From contig NZ_BCXA01000002.1 in NCBI RefSeq assembly GCF_001894865.1, forward strand, positions 1-64,000: 64,000 nucleotides of DNA, read 5' to 3'. This DNA comes from Rhodococcus maanshanensis NBRC 100610 (GTDB taxonomy: Bacteria; Actinomycetota; Actinomycetes; Mycobacteriales; Mycobacteriaceae). Below are positions 37,203 through 45,007 of this stretch, one piece after another; position 1 is the stretch's first letter; every line of letters starts with the position of its first letter. A program made the translations under genes and the position numbers. The notes under the pieces are model-generated. The model had not been told where the DNA came from, did not search any database, and was given only the letters and a program-made list of their open reading frames with translations.

Positions 37203-38381
37203 CTACTTGCCGCGGGCGGCCATCGACGCCCGCTTCGTCAGACCACCGGCCCGGCCGGTTTGCTGAGCGCGTGGCTCCCGGGTCCTCGGCTTGTCGCCAC
37301 CGGACCAGTTGACCACCCACCGGCCGCCCAAACCAGGGAACTGGCGCTGCAACTCCGGCAGCAGGTCTGGAAGGGTGAGCAGCACCCAGTCGGGGTCGGC
37401 AGCGAGGAGTTGCCGGGGGGAGATGATGGGCACGTCGGTCCCAGGCATTCGCCTGCCCTGTTTCGATGACGAGGCATCGGCAACAGCTGAGACGAGCCGG
37501 CTGTCGATTCCGGCTCGACTGAACAAGGCGACGGCTCGCGACGCCGCCCCGTATCCGAACACGCGTCGGTCGTGGTAGGCCATCGATTCGAGTAGGAGGC
37601 GCAACCAGTCGGAGTGCCGGTCCGCTGCATGCTGCAGTCGGCTGACCGCATGGGGCCGGTCGACCCCGAGGGCGGCCTCCGCATCCAGGATCCTCTGGAC
37701 CGTGGCGTCGGTGTCGGCCCCACGACCGTGCCGAGCCGCGACCAGGACGGTGCCCCCGTACAGGTCGAACTCCCACGCGGCCGTGACGGCCATGCCGACA
37801 TCCGCGAGCAGCCGACGCAGCACGGTCAGCGAATAGTACGCGAAGTGCCCATGGCGCAGCGCGTTCCACTGTTCGTGTTCGATGATCGTGCGCAGCGAGT
37901 GGAACTGGATCAGCAGCACGCCGTCATCGTCTGTGGATGCCGCCCGGCAACGGAACGCGGCCCGTTGATCGGGTTCGTGCATGATGCCGAAGCAGTCGAG
38001 AACCACCGACGCCCGTGCGCCACGCGCCGATCGCCGGAATCCCCGGTCCACCAGCAGGGGTAGCCAGCTGCCGCCGTGTGGACTGCCGAACTCGATCACC
38101 GTGTCGCCGATCAGGCCACCGGCTTCGCCGACGGTTCGAATGGCATCGACCGCCTGGTCCTTCAGAGCCTGCGGTTCGACCCCTCGGGGTTCATCGGCGT
38201 GCGTGTCATCGTCAGCCAGTTGCGCGAGTCCACATCGCGTGCACAGGTCCATCGCCAGGGGATGGGCCGATTCGCCCGGCGATACCGGAGTCGATGCGAG
38301 CGGAAAGAAGTCAGCGGCCGGCACTCTGCCCAGGTCGAGAACGCGGGCGGATTCGGTGCCGGGGCAGGCTCTGCATGTCAT
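37203..38381 (-). CDS. C-methyltransferase-like protein (NovU/TcaB9 family) with altered active site
   Basis: A 392-residue protein with the three-part layout of sugar C-methyltransferases: N-terminal zinc-binding region (CRAC near residue 3, CTRCG about residue 50), SAM-binding Rossmann domain (DTVIEFGSPHGGSW), and C-terminal Rossmann-like substrate domain (VFGYGAASRAVALF). The catalytic YHEH tetrad of the family, intact in the gene at 41564, reads RHGH here (ALRHGHFAYYSL). The Tyr and Glu are therefore lost, and the SAM domain looks shortened. It may be inactive, or do different chemistry. The start ATG 38381 has a GAGGGGGA site; the frame is open to 38771 through the divergent gene. Confidence 0.8.
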   Translation of the reverse strand: MTCRACPGTESARVLDLGRVPAADFFPLASTPVSPGESAHPLAMDLCTRCGLAQLADDDTHADEPRGVEPQALKDQAVDAIRTVGEAGGLIGDTVIEFGSPHGGSWLPLLVDRGFRRSARGARASVVLDCFGIMHEPDQRAAFRCRAASTDDDGVLLIQFHSLRTIIEHEQWNALRHGHFAYYSLTVLRRLLADVGMAVTAAWEFDLYGGTVLVAARHGRGADTDATVQRILDAEAALGVDRPHAVSRLQHAADRHSDWLRLLLESMAYHDRRVFGYGAASRAVALFSRAGIDSRLVSAVADASSSKQGRRMPGTDVPIISPRQLLAADPDWVLLTLPDLLPELQRQFPGLGGRWVVNWSGGDKPRTREPRAQQTGRAGGLTKRASMAARGK

Positions 38382-38442
38382 TGTGTCCCCCTCGGGGCAG
38401 GAACTTCTGGTCTCGACCGACCGAATGCGGCAAGATGGCCAC

Positions 38443-39012
38443 ATGCGCGTCGAAACCGCGGATCTGGCAGATGTTTTGGTGTTTCGCCCCGAGCCCTTTC
38501 GGGACGAGCGCGGGCTGTTCACCAGGACGTTCGACGCGCGGATTCTGGACAACGCACTGGCTGGGAAGACGTCCGGGGGCAGCCCGGTCAGGGCGGTGGA
38601 CTTCATCCAGGACTCGCAGTCGAGATCGGTACTCGGCGTGATTCGAGGCATGCACGGCAGGTCCGGGCGAGGTGAGGCGAAGCTGGTCCGCTGTGCACAC
38701 GGCGCGGTGCACGACGTGCTGGTGGACATCCGCCGGGATTCGCCGACCTTCGGGATGCAGCAGGCGTTCACCCTCGACGACGTCGACTTCGCTCACCTGT
38801 ATGTACCCCGCGGATTCCTGCACGGCTTCCAGGCCCTCACACCGACCGCCGACGTCTGTTATCGAATCGATCGCGAGCATGATCCGGCGGAGGACGTCGC
38901 AGTGGCCTACGACGATCCGGACTTGGGGATCGTGTGGCCGATGCCGGTGTCGATGGTCAGCGTCAGGGACGCCACGGCGGGCGGATGGTCGCAACTTCTC
39001 GAGTCGCTCTGA
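38443..39012 (+). CDS. RmlC-like dTDP-4-dehydrorhamnose 3,5-epimerase family protein
   Basis: A 189-residue cupin. Family landmarks are FRDERGLFTRTF near the N terminus, RGMHGRSG (catalytic His), GAVHDVLVDIRRDSPTFG, and LYVPRGFLHGFQALTPTADVCYRI with the catalytic Tyr. The last segment is cited only by its ends, LYVPRGFLHGF and VCYRI. It epimerises C3 and/or C5 of a 4-keto-6-deoxy NDP-sugar; RmlA/B/D partners are not in the window, so the substrate may be a methyl-branched sugar from the neighbouring cassette. The start is probably ATG 38443 (ATG 38425 is in frame). It is divergent, 61 bp from the C-methyltransferase-like gene. Confidence 0.86.
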   Translation: MRVETADLADVLVFRPEPFRDERGLFTRTFDARILDNALAGKTSGGSPVRAVDFIQDSQSRSVLGVIRGMHGRSGRGEAKLVRCAHGAVHDVLVDIRRDSPTFGMQQAFTLDDVDFAHLYVPRGFLHGFQALTPTADVCYRIDREHDPAEDVAVAYDDPDLGIVWPMPVSMVSVRDATAGGWSQLLESL

Positions 39013-39031
39013 GTGAGTCGGCATGTGGCGC

Positions 39032-40078
39032 TCAACCATGTCCGGCCTCGATCGGTTGGAAGCGGAGTGAGGAATCGAGTAGCCGTGCTGCCCTGAGCTT
39101 CTCGAGATGTATCAGCCGCGTGTATCGCCCGGTGAAATCCGCTTCGGACACGCCCCATCTGGTGTACTGCCGATACAACTCGACCGCGCCGTCCGCGACG
39201 CTCCACCGCGGCTCGTATCCGTCGAAGGCGGCCCGTACAGCCGAGAAGTCCACGCGGTACGAGCGGGCATCGGGCCCGGTTTCCCCGGTGATGGCCACGG
39301 TGGAGCCGGGCACCGCTGCGGCGACCGCTGCGGCGATCTGTGCGACCGTGACGTTGTTGGTCTCAGTGCCGACATTGTATGCGGCGCAATGGATCTTCTC
39401 TATCGGTGCCTCGAGGGCGCGGGTGAACGCCGTCGCGATGTCCTGCGCGTGCACCAGTGGACGCCACGGCGTCCCGTCGGACAGTACCCGGACCTCGCCG
39501 GTCAGCACAGCGACCCCGACCAGGTTGTTCAACACGATGTCGGCGCGCAGTCGTGGGGAGAATCCGAAAGCGGTCGCGTTGCGCAGGAATACGGGGGAGA
39601 ACCCGGAGTCCGCGATGGCCGCGACGTCGTCCTCGACCCGGACCTTGCTCTCTGCGTACGGGGTCAGCGGGCGCAGCGGTGCGCTCTCGGTCACCAGGGT
39701 CTCGCCGGCTGAGCCGTACACGGAGCAGGTGGAGGCGTACAGGAACCGCCGGACACCGGCGTCCTTCGCGAGCCGGGCCAGCCGTACGGACGCATGGTGA
39801 TTGATGTCGTAGGTGATCTGGGGCGCGAGAGATCCCAGCGGATCGTTCGACAGCGCGGCAAGGTGAACCACCGCATCGAAACCCGACAGGTCCGCCTCCG
39901 TGACGTCGCGCACGTCCATCCTGATCGAGGGCGGATCCACGGGGGTCGGCCCGAGGACACAGTCCGCGAACAGGCCGGAATCGAGACCGGTGACGTCGTG
40001 GCCTGCCGCCTGCAGTGCCGGAACCATGACCGTGCCCAGGTAACCCTGATGTCCGGTGACGAGTACCCGCATCGTCAT
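39032..40078 (-). CDS. NAD-dependent epimerase/dehydratase (extended SDR)
   Basis: A 348-residue SDR with MRVLVTGHQGYLGTVMVPAL (NAD site), VVHLAALSNDPLG, YASTCSVYGSAGE (catalytic Ser region), TPYAESKVRVE (catalytic Tyr/Lys) and RNATAFGFSPRLR. Such proteins occur beside PIG-L deacetylases, cytidylyltransferases and C-methyltransferases in polysaccharide clusters. The substrate is not identified; a 4-keto reductase or dehydratase role on a nucleotide sugar is likely. The ATG 40078 overlaps the upstream PIG-L stop by four bases, placing it last in the operon 42790-39032. Confidence 0.87.
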   Translation of the reverse strand: MTMRVLVTGHQGYLGTVMVPALQAAGHDVTGLDSGLFADCVLGPTPVDPPSIRMDVRDVTEADLSGFDAVVHLAALSNDPLGSLAPQITYDINHHASVRLARLAKDAGVRRFLYASTCSVYGSAGETLVTESAPLRPLTPYAESKVRVEDDVAAIADSGFSPVFLRNATAFGFSPRLRADIVLNNLVGVAVLTGEVRVLSDGTPWRPLVHAQDIATAFTRALEAPIEKIHCAAYNVGTETNNVTVAQIAAAVAAAVPGSTVAITGETGPDARSYRVDFSAVRAAFDGYEPRWSVADGAVELYRQYTRWGVSEADFTGRYTRLIHLEKLRAARLLDSSLRFQPIEAGHG

Positions 40079-40725
40079 TTCCTTCCGAACCGGAGGGTGG
40101 ACTTCTCCAGGACGAAGGCCTCGGCATGGGGGCGATGGCACTGCACCCCGCGCAACCGCGACAGTCCGAGGAAGGCCTGCTCGTCGAACCAGTCGCGTGC
40201 CTTCTGCGACGGGTAGTGCTTGAGCACGATCCGCGCTTTCTCCTCGGCGACCCTGGCCGTGAGCGGGTGAAACACCGTTGGTTGGGGCGTGTCCGCCTCC
40301 CATTTGAGGATCTCGTACCCCAACACGAGGTGGTCCCGGAACACCGTCGGCACCAGTTCGGCCAGCAGCCGGTGGTCCTGGTGCGCGTCGCCACGTTGGG
40401 GTGCGAACACCACGTCGGGCGTGACGCCCCGCGCGAACGCCTCGAGCGCGGTCTTGATCGGATCCCAGTACCCGGGCGCGTGGCCGTCGGGGATGTCGAG
40501 AACGGTGAGTTCGAGGTCCCCGCCGGGGCACAGGGCGGCGAGCGCGTGCCGTTCCTCGATCTCACGGCGCGAATCGGTCCCGGACATGACGAAGGCGTGA
40601 ACGCGGAGCCCCGGCAGGACGGTCGTGAGGGTGAGCAGGGTGCCGCCGACTCCGATGGCGATGTCGTCGCAGTGTGCGCCGAGCAATGCCACCTCGCCGA
40701 TGCTGAGTGCGTGTAGGTCGATCAT
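40075..40725 (-). CDS. PIG-L/LmbE family zinc-dependent deacetylase
   Basis: A 216-residue enzyme with the two PIG-L zinc motifs: AHCDDIAIGVGG (HxDD type, near residue 15) and DAHQDHRLLAELV (HxxH, about residue 110). The family removes acetyl groups from GlcNAc-like sugars (MshB, PIG-L). Here it would deacetylate an amino sugar or a nucleotide sugar of the modified-sugar pathway. The start is ATG 40725 in a four-base overlap with the nucleotidylyltransferase stop; upstream in-frame codons belong to that gene. An operon with both neighbours is certain from the overlaps. Confidence 0.86.
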   Translation of the reverse strand: MIDLHALSIGEVALLGAHCDDIAIGVGGTLLTLTTVLPGLRVHAFVMSGTDSRREIEERHALAALCPGGDLELTVLDIPDGHAPGYWDPIKTALEAFARGVTPDVVFAPQRGDAHQDHRLLAELVPTVFRDHLVLGYEILKWEADTPQPTVFHPLTARVAEEKARIVLKHYPSQKARDWFDEQAFLGLSRLRGVQCHRPHAEAFVLEKSTLRFGRK

Positions 40726-41516
40726 GAGCTTTGCACCGGTTGTGGGGTCTCCCAGACGGTCCATGGGTGGATGCCGTGGGTATAGCCGTCGTCGAGCTCT
40801 GCGCGTTCTTTGAAGGTATCGGCGGGTTTCCAGAACCCCTCGTGCCGATAGCCGAAGAGCCTGCCCTGGCCGGCGAGGGGTTGGCACACGTCAGCGACGA
40901 GATCGCCGCCAGGGGGCAGCAGGTCGAAGATCTCCTGACTGAGAACGAAGTAGCCGCCGTTCTCCCAGATCGGGAATCGACTGATCGGTGTTATCTCCTT
41001 GATCTCGCCGTTCTCCGCCACGTCGACGCAATGGAACGACGATTGCGGTGGCACCACGAGGATGGAGGCAGTAGCGCCCGACTCGTGGAACCGCTCGATC
41101 ACGCGGTCGAGTGGGGCGTCGGTGAGGACGTCCGCGTAGTTCGCGAGAAAGTAGGGGTCACCGTCCAGGTACTTGCGGACACGACGCAGCCGCTCGCCGA
41201 TGGCGGATTCGAGGCCGGTGTCGACGAACGTGACGGACCAGTCGCTGATGTCGGTGTGCAGCAACTCGACTCGGTCGTTGTGGAGCACGAAGTCGTTTGA
41301 CTGCTCTTCGTGGTAGTCGAGGAAGAAGTCCTTGATCTTGGCGGCACCGTAGCCGAGGCACAGGATGAATTCGGTATGGCCGAAATGAGCGTAGTACCGC
41401 ATGATGTGCCACAGCAGCGGGCGGGGGCCGACCATCTGCATCGGTTTGGGGATCTCGTCGCTCCGGTCGTTGCGCATGCGCATCCCGTATCCACCGCAGA
41501 ACAGAACGACTTTCAT
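40722..41516 (-). CDS. Glucose-1-phosphate cytidylyltransferase (RfbF)-like nucleotidylyltransferase
   Basis: A 264-residue sugar-1-phosphate nucleotidylyltransferase. The N-terminal KVVLFCGGYGMRMRN is a variant of the G-G-x-G-x-R-M pyrophosphorylase motif, followed by the EIPKPMQMVGPRPLLWHIMR segment and ANYADVLTD (metal Asp). The closest named family is RfbF, which makes CDP-glucose. The next RfbF-pathway enzyme, CDP-glucose 4,6-dehydratase (RfbG), is not obvious in the window. The start ATG 41516 is fixed by AGGAGG exactly eight bases upstream; GTG 41525 lies inside that site. The PIG-L gene overlaps its stop. Confidence 0.87.
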   Translation of the reverse strand: MKVVLFCGGYGMRMRNDRSDEIPKPMQMVGPRPLLWHIMRYYAHFGHTEFILCLGYGAAKIKDFFLDYHEEQSNDFVLHNDRVELLHTDISDWSVTFVDTGLESAIGERLRRVRKYLDGDPYFLANYADVLTDAPLDRVIERFHESGATASILVVPPQSSFHCVDVAENGEIKEITPISRFPIWENGGYFVLSQEIFDLLPPGGDLVADVCQPLAGQGRLFGYRHEGFWKPADTFKERAELDDGYTHGIHPWTVWETPQPVQSS

Positions 41517-41563
41517 ACTGTTCACCTCCTGTTGAGCCCGTGAATGTCAGCGGTCGCGCCCGC

Positions 41564-42790
41564 TTACGGCGCGGCTGGGTGCAGATGAGGCAGCGGGAAC
41601 ATCAGCTCGCCGCCCCACTCGGTGATGTAGCGGAGCTGTTCGGTGATCTCCGGCTCCAGGTTCCACGGCAACGCGAGTACCACGTCGGGGCGGTCCTTGG
41701 CGATCTGTCGGGGATCGAGAATCGGTATCCGTGCACCAGGGGTGAACCGGCCCTGCTTGTAGGGGTTTCGGTCCACGGTGTACTCGAGCAGGTCACTTCG
41801 AATGCCGCAGTAGTTGAGCAGGGTGTTGCCCTTGCCAGGGGCCCCGTAGCCGACGACGGTCTTGCCCTGGTCGCGGCAATCGAGGAGGAAGCGCAGCAGT
41901 TCGTGCCGGACGCTTCGTGCGAGCCCGGCAAGGTGGAGATAGCCGGCTGCGTCGTGGAGTCCCGCCTGCTCCTCGGCCGACAGCAGCTCCCGGACCCGCG
42001 GGCTGGGCTGATCTGCCGCCGCGTCCGGCTGTGCCCAGATGCGAATCGATCCGCCATGTGTCGGCAGCGACTCGACGTCGACGACGGCGAGACCCGCCGT
42101 GGCGAGCGCCCGAGCCGCGGACAACACCGTGTAGTACTGGAAGTGCTCGTGGTAGACGGTGTCGAACTGGCCGAGCGCGACAAGATTCAATGCGTGGTGG
42201 ACCTCGATGCTCAGCCAGCCGTCGTCCGCCATGAGCGTACGGAGCGCTTGGGTGAAACCGATCAGGTCCGGGATGTGTGCGTACACGTTGTTGGCAACCA
42301 CGAGGGCTGCCGCCCCGTACTCGGACCGGATGGAGGCCGCGAGTTGCTCGTCGAGGAACTCGGTCATCGTCGGTACCCCGCGGGCGCGGGCCGCCGCGCC
42401 GACGTTGTGCGACGGCTCGATCCCCAGGCACGGGATGCCGGCGGTCACCACGTGCTGCAGGAGATAGCCGTCATTGCTGGCGACCTCGACCACCAGCGAG
42501 CGTTCGTCGAGTCCGAGTCGGCCGACGGCGTGGTCCACGAAGCGCCGGGCGTGGTCGACCCAGGTGTCCGAGAACGAGGAGTAGTAGGCGTACTCGGTGA
42601 AGGTGTCCTCGGGTGTGATCAGCGCCGGGATCTGCAGCAGCAGACAGTCTTCGCACAGCCGCAGGTGCAGCGGGTAGGTCGGCTCGGGGCGATCGAGTTC
42701 GTCGGCCATGAGGAACTTCTCGCATGGCGGAGTCGCGCCGAGATCGAGGACGCTCACGAGGCGGTTCGAGGAGCAGAGTCGGCAGCGCAC
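41564..42790 (-). CDS. SAM-dependent sugar C-methyltransferase (NovU/TcaB9-like)
   Basis: A 408-residue enzyme that would add a methyl branch to a ketosugar nucleotide. The N-terminal Zn-binding cysteines are CRLC (residues 3-6) and LCEDC (about 46-50). The SAM motif is VVEVASNDGYLLQHV (about residue 100). The catalytic YHEH, shown as FDTVYHEHFQYYTV, is intact. The C-terminal domain has VVGYGAPGKGNTLLNYCGI. It is first in the minus-strand cassette 42790-39032 and lies 47 bp from the nucleotidylyltransferase. An AT-rich regulatory region with an inverted repeat is just upstream. Confidence 0.9.
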   Translation of the reverse strand: MRCRLCSSNRLVSVLDLGATPPCEKFLMADELDRPEPTYPLHLRLCEDCLLLQIPALITPEDTFTEYAYYSSFSDTWVDHARRFVDHAVGRLGLDERSLVVEVASNDGYLLQHVVTAGIPCLGIEPSHNVGAAARARGVPTMTEFLDEQLAASIRSEYGAAALVVANNVYAHIPDLIGFTQALRTLMADDGWLSIEVHHALNLVALGQFDTVYHEHFQYYTVLSAARALATAGLAVVDVESLPTHGGSIRIWAQPDAAADQPSPRVRELLSAEEQAGLHDAAGYLHLAGLARSVRHELLRFLLDCRDQGKTVVGYGAPGKGNTLLNYCGIRSDLLEYTVDRNPYKQGRFTPGARIPILDPRQIAKDRPDVVLALPWNLEPEITEQLRYITEWGGELMFPLPHLHPAAP

Positions 42791-43148
42791 GCCATGTCCT
42801 TCCGATCAACCCGATCGAGGGGACGAGCTTCGCGAGGCGGACGTCTCATAGATGGATCAGTTCGGCCCTGATGGGTTCGATCTCTCCAACTAACCACACC
42901 CAAAGTCTTCAATCAAGAGAAAAACAGACCTTGGGTAGGTTATTTAAAATGTGTCGTTCGGTCATCGGGGCGGGGCGCCGGAATCGGCGCAGGCAGTCTA
43001 AATAGCAGCACACGCCCCGCGTTGTTGAGCTCGTTTTTCATCTGTTTGAGGGCAGAGCCGGGACGTTGCGTCGGCGGTATGGTTGATCTGCATTCACGGA
43101 GTCGGCCGCCACCGTCACCGGTGGCCCGTTCCAGGGAGGATCCGCGCA
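42791..43148. other. Divergent intergenic region, AT-rich core
   Basis: No gene is seen in these 358 bases. The core (about 42880-43040) is markedly AT-rich for this genome, with tracts such as GGTTATTTAAAATGTG, and should contain the divergent promoters of the C-methyltransferase cassette and of the GyrI-like genes. The inverted repeat at 42898-42936 lies inside it. Confidence 0.5.
42898..42936. promoter_or_regulatory. 11-bp imperfect inverted repeat (operator candidate)
   Basis: ACCCAAAGTCT (42898-42908) and AGACCTTGGGT (42926-42936) match as an inverted repeat at 10 of 11 positions, with a 17-nt AT-rich spacer. Its place in the divergent gap suggests a binding site for a dimeric regulator; a terminator is less likely, as no gene ends here. 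Confidence 0.5.
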
Positions 43149-43628
43149 ATGAGCAGGCGGCCGAGTGGTGAGATCGAATTCCTCGAACTCGGGGAGACCC
43201 TAGTGGCAGGCCTGCCGGTGCGAAGTCCGAAGCGGCCACTCGGTTCACTGCGGGACCGCAATCTCGAATCGGCTTGGTCCGGCGTTCTCCAGGAAGACCT
43301 GCCGGGGCCGTTGGCGTCGATCTACACCGACCACGCGCCCGAGAACGATTCGTACTACACCCAGATCGTCGGTTACCAGTGCTCGTCGATCGACGAGGCG
43401 TTGCGGGGGCACGTGGTCGCCCGGATCCCCGCCGGTCGATACGCAAGGTTCGTCTCCCTCGGTGAGTTCCCCGGCGTGGTGGCCGGATTGTGGGACCAGG
43501 TCCGTGCTGCGGAGGAATCGGGGCAGATCAACCGGTCCTTCACCGGAGATTTGGAACGCTATCCGAATGCCTTTCGGATCGATCTGTATGTTTCGGTTCG
43601 ATCCTCGTCTGGAGAGACGCGCGCATGA
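43149..43628 (+). CDS. GyrI-like effector-binding domain protein (stand-alone)
   Basis: A 159-residue protein consisting only of a GyrI/AraC effector-binding (SRPBCC-like duplicate beta-alpha-beta) domain. Typical segments are LASIYTDHAPENDSYYTQIVG, cited in part, VARIPAGRYARFVSLGEFPG, and GDLERYPNAFRIDLYVSV. These match the Y-x-D...G-Y...IPAGxYA.F...G..P...DFERY...IDIY pattern. There is no DNA-binding domain. Such proteins bind small hydrophobic or cationic molecules, or partner proteins. AGGGAGGA lies eight bases before the ATG. The next gene, another GyrI-like protein, overlaps by four bases. Confidence 0.82.
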   Translation: MSRRPSGEIEFLELGETLVAGLPVRSPKRPLGSLRDRNLESAWSGVLQEDLPGPLASIYTDHAPENDSYYTQIVGYQCSSIDEALRGHVVARIPAGRYARFVSLGEFPGVVAGLWDQVRAAEESGQINRSFTGDLERYPNAFRIDLYVSVRSSSGETRA

Positions 43629-44050
43629 GCTTCGAAATCGTTAAACGCGGAGCACAGGACTTCGGTGGACTGGTCCTGCCGAATGTCGAGACCGGACCGG
43701 GCGAAAGGGCCGGTGGGCTAGTGGAGTTCACACGCGAACGAATCCTCCAGCGCGGGGTCTCGGAGATCGTCACTGTCTATGTTCCGAATCGTGACGGCGG
43801 GTTGTCGGCGGTGATCGGATACCCGTGCGGCGATCTCGATGACCTCGTCGTCGGTGACGTGCTCGTGCGGGTGCCCGCCGGCTACTTCGCGGCGTTCACC
43901 CCGGATGGCCCTGTCGATGATCCGATCGACGATGTATGGCGGCAGGCGGAGCTGGCGGCGAAGGAGGGGCACATCGACCGCGCATTCGCCGAGGAGGTCG
44001 AGGTGACCCGAGCGCCGAGTGTCGTCGAGCTGTTCATTTCTCTCGTATAG
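43625..44050 (+). CDS. Second GyrI-like effector-binding domain protein
   Basis: A 141-residue protein related in layout to its neighbour: VTVYVPNRDGGLSAVIGYPC, VLVRVPAGYFAAFTPDGPVD, DVWRQAELAAKEGHIDRAF and a final VVELFISLV. These fit the GyrI-like fold (beta strand with GY, then the VPAGxFAAF strand). No helix-turn-helix and no membrane segment are present. Its ATG overlaps the preceding stop by four bases, so the two small proteins are made together and could form a heterodimer. Sequence identity to characterised GyrI proteins appears low. Confidence 0.75.
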   Translation: MSFEIVKRGAQDFGGLVLPNVETGPGERAGGLVEFTRERILQRGVSEIVTVYVPNRDGGLSAVIGYPCGDLDDLVVGDVLVRVPAGYFAAFTPDGPVDDPIDDVWRQAELAAKEGHIDRAFAEEVEVTRAPSVVELFISLV

Positions 44051-44251
44051 CGGACACCTATCTGATACCTACGCCGCGGTTCGCCTTGTTTGGATCGCGG
44101 AATGTCCCATGGTGACAAAGCACGGACAAACGAGAAGAGTTATTGGTCAGAAGCGAGATTGTCGGCCCGAGCGCCGGCCGGAAGAAATTGCTCGAACCTG
44201 CGGTCTGATGTCTGCCCGGCCGGTGCTTCGACCCGAAATGGAGCAATGGAG

Positions 44252-44992
44252 ATGGCGAGTATCTCGGCCTGCATGACAACTCCGGAGAAAATCCAGCGTG
44301 TCGAATCCAGAAGTGTATGGGACCCGCGGTCACAATATCGATTCGTTGCGGCGTGTCCGGCAGGGGAGCCGGAACTCTGGTCGACATACCTGGAGGGAGC
44401 ATTGGGCGGCTACCGCAAATACGGCGCCGAGAACGCACTCGACTACGAGCGGACACGCGATGGCGGGTCGACGGCGTTGTTCTTCGTGGCGATCGGAGGG
44501 GACGGGTGCGTGGCGGGCGGGTTGCGGGCACAGGGTCCCTATCAGCGCGTGGAGCAGGCTCATGCGACCGTGGAGTGGGCGGGGCATCCAGGCGCGACGG
44601 CGGTTCGCACGATGATCGCCGATCGCATCCCATTCGGTGTCGTCGAGATGAAGGCCGCATGGGTGGCGGACGGAGTGGCCCGCCGAACCGAGCTCACTCG
44701 ATCCCTGGCCGGAATCGGTTGTTGCACATTGGAAATACTGGACGTCCAGTTCCTCCTGGCCACCGCTGCCGAGCACGTCCTTCAGTTGTGGGCCTCGTCT
44801 GGGGGTGAGGTCGCCCGGCACATCCCGCCCGCGCCGTACCCGGACGATCGGTACCGGACGCGCATGATGTGGTGGGATCGGCGCAACCGCCAGAATCTCG
44901 GCGTCAAGGGGGCAAGTCAGTTCAACAGGATGCGTGCGCCGTGGCCGAAGGACGACGATGATGAATCAGTCAGGCTGCACCGGTCGAACTGA
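44252..44992 (+). CDS. Putative GNAT-fold acyltransferase (autoinducer synthase/FeeM-like), uncertain
   Basis: A 246-residue soluble protein. I cannot name it firmly. It starts YRFVAACPAGEPELW, has an acidic/aromatic stretch (YGAENALDYERTRDGG), a beta-strand block ALFFVAIGGDGCVAGGLRAQ like the central strands of GNAT/N-acyl-amino-acid synthases, and VEMKAAWVADGVARRTELTR. The latter resembles the E-x-x-R/helix part of LuxI/FeeM folds. It ends in a basic Arg/Trp-rich tail. GGAG at 44240-44243 is eight bases before ATG 44252. The E1-like/nitroreductase gene follows 15 bases later, so the two are probably one transcript. A metabolite-forming role is inference. Confidence 0.55.
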   Translation: MASISACMTTPEKIQRVESRSVWDPRSQYRFVAACPAGEPELWSTYLEGALGGYRKYGAENALDYERTRDGGSTALFFVAIGGDGCVAGGLRAQGPYQRVEQAHATVEWAGHPGATAVRTMIADRIPFGVVEMKAAWVADGVARRTELTRSLAGIGCCTLEILDVQFLLATAAEHVLQLWASSGGEVARHIPPAPYPDDRYRTRMMWWDRRNRQNLGVKGASQFNRMRAPWPKDDDDESVRLHRSN

Positions 44993-45007
44993 GGCTCGGA
45001 GCGTGTC

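Noticed and set aside
42940-43446. 168-codon minus-strand frame in the divergent gap
   Set aside because: It overlaps the well-supported GyrI-like gene and has Arg/Ser-rich shadow composition.
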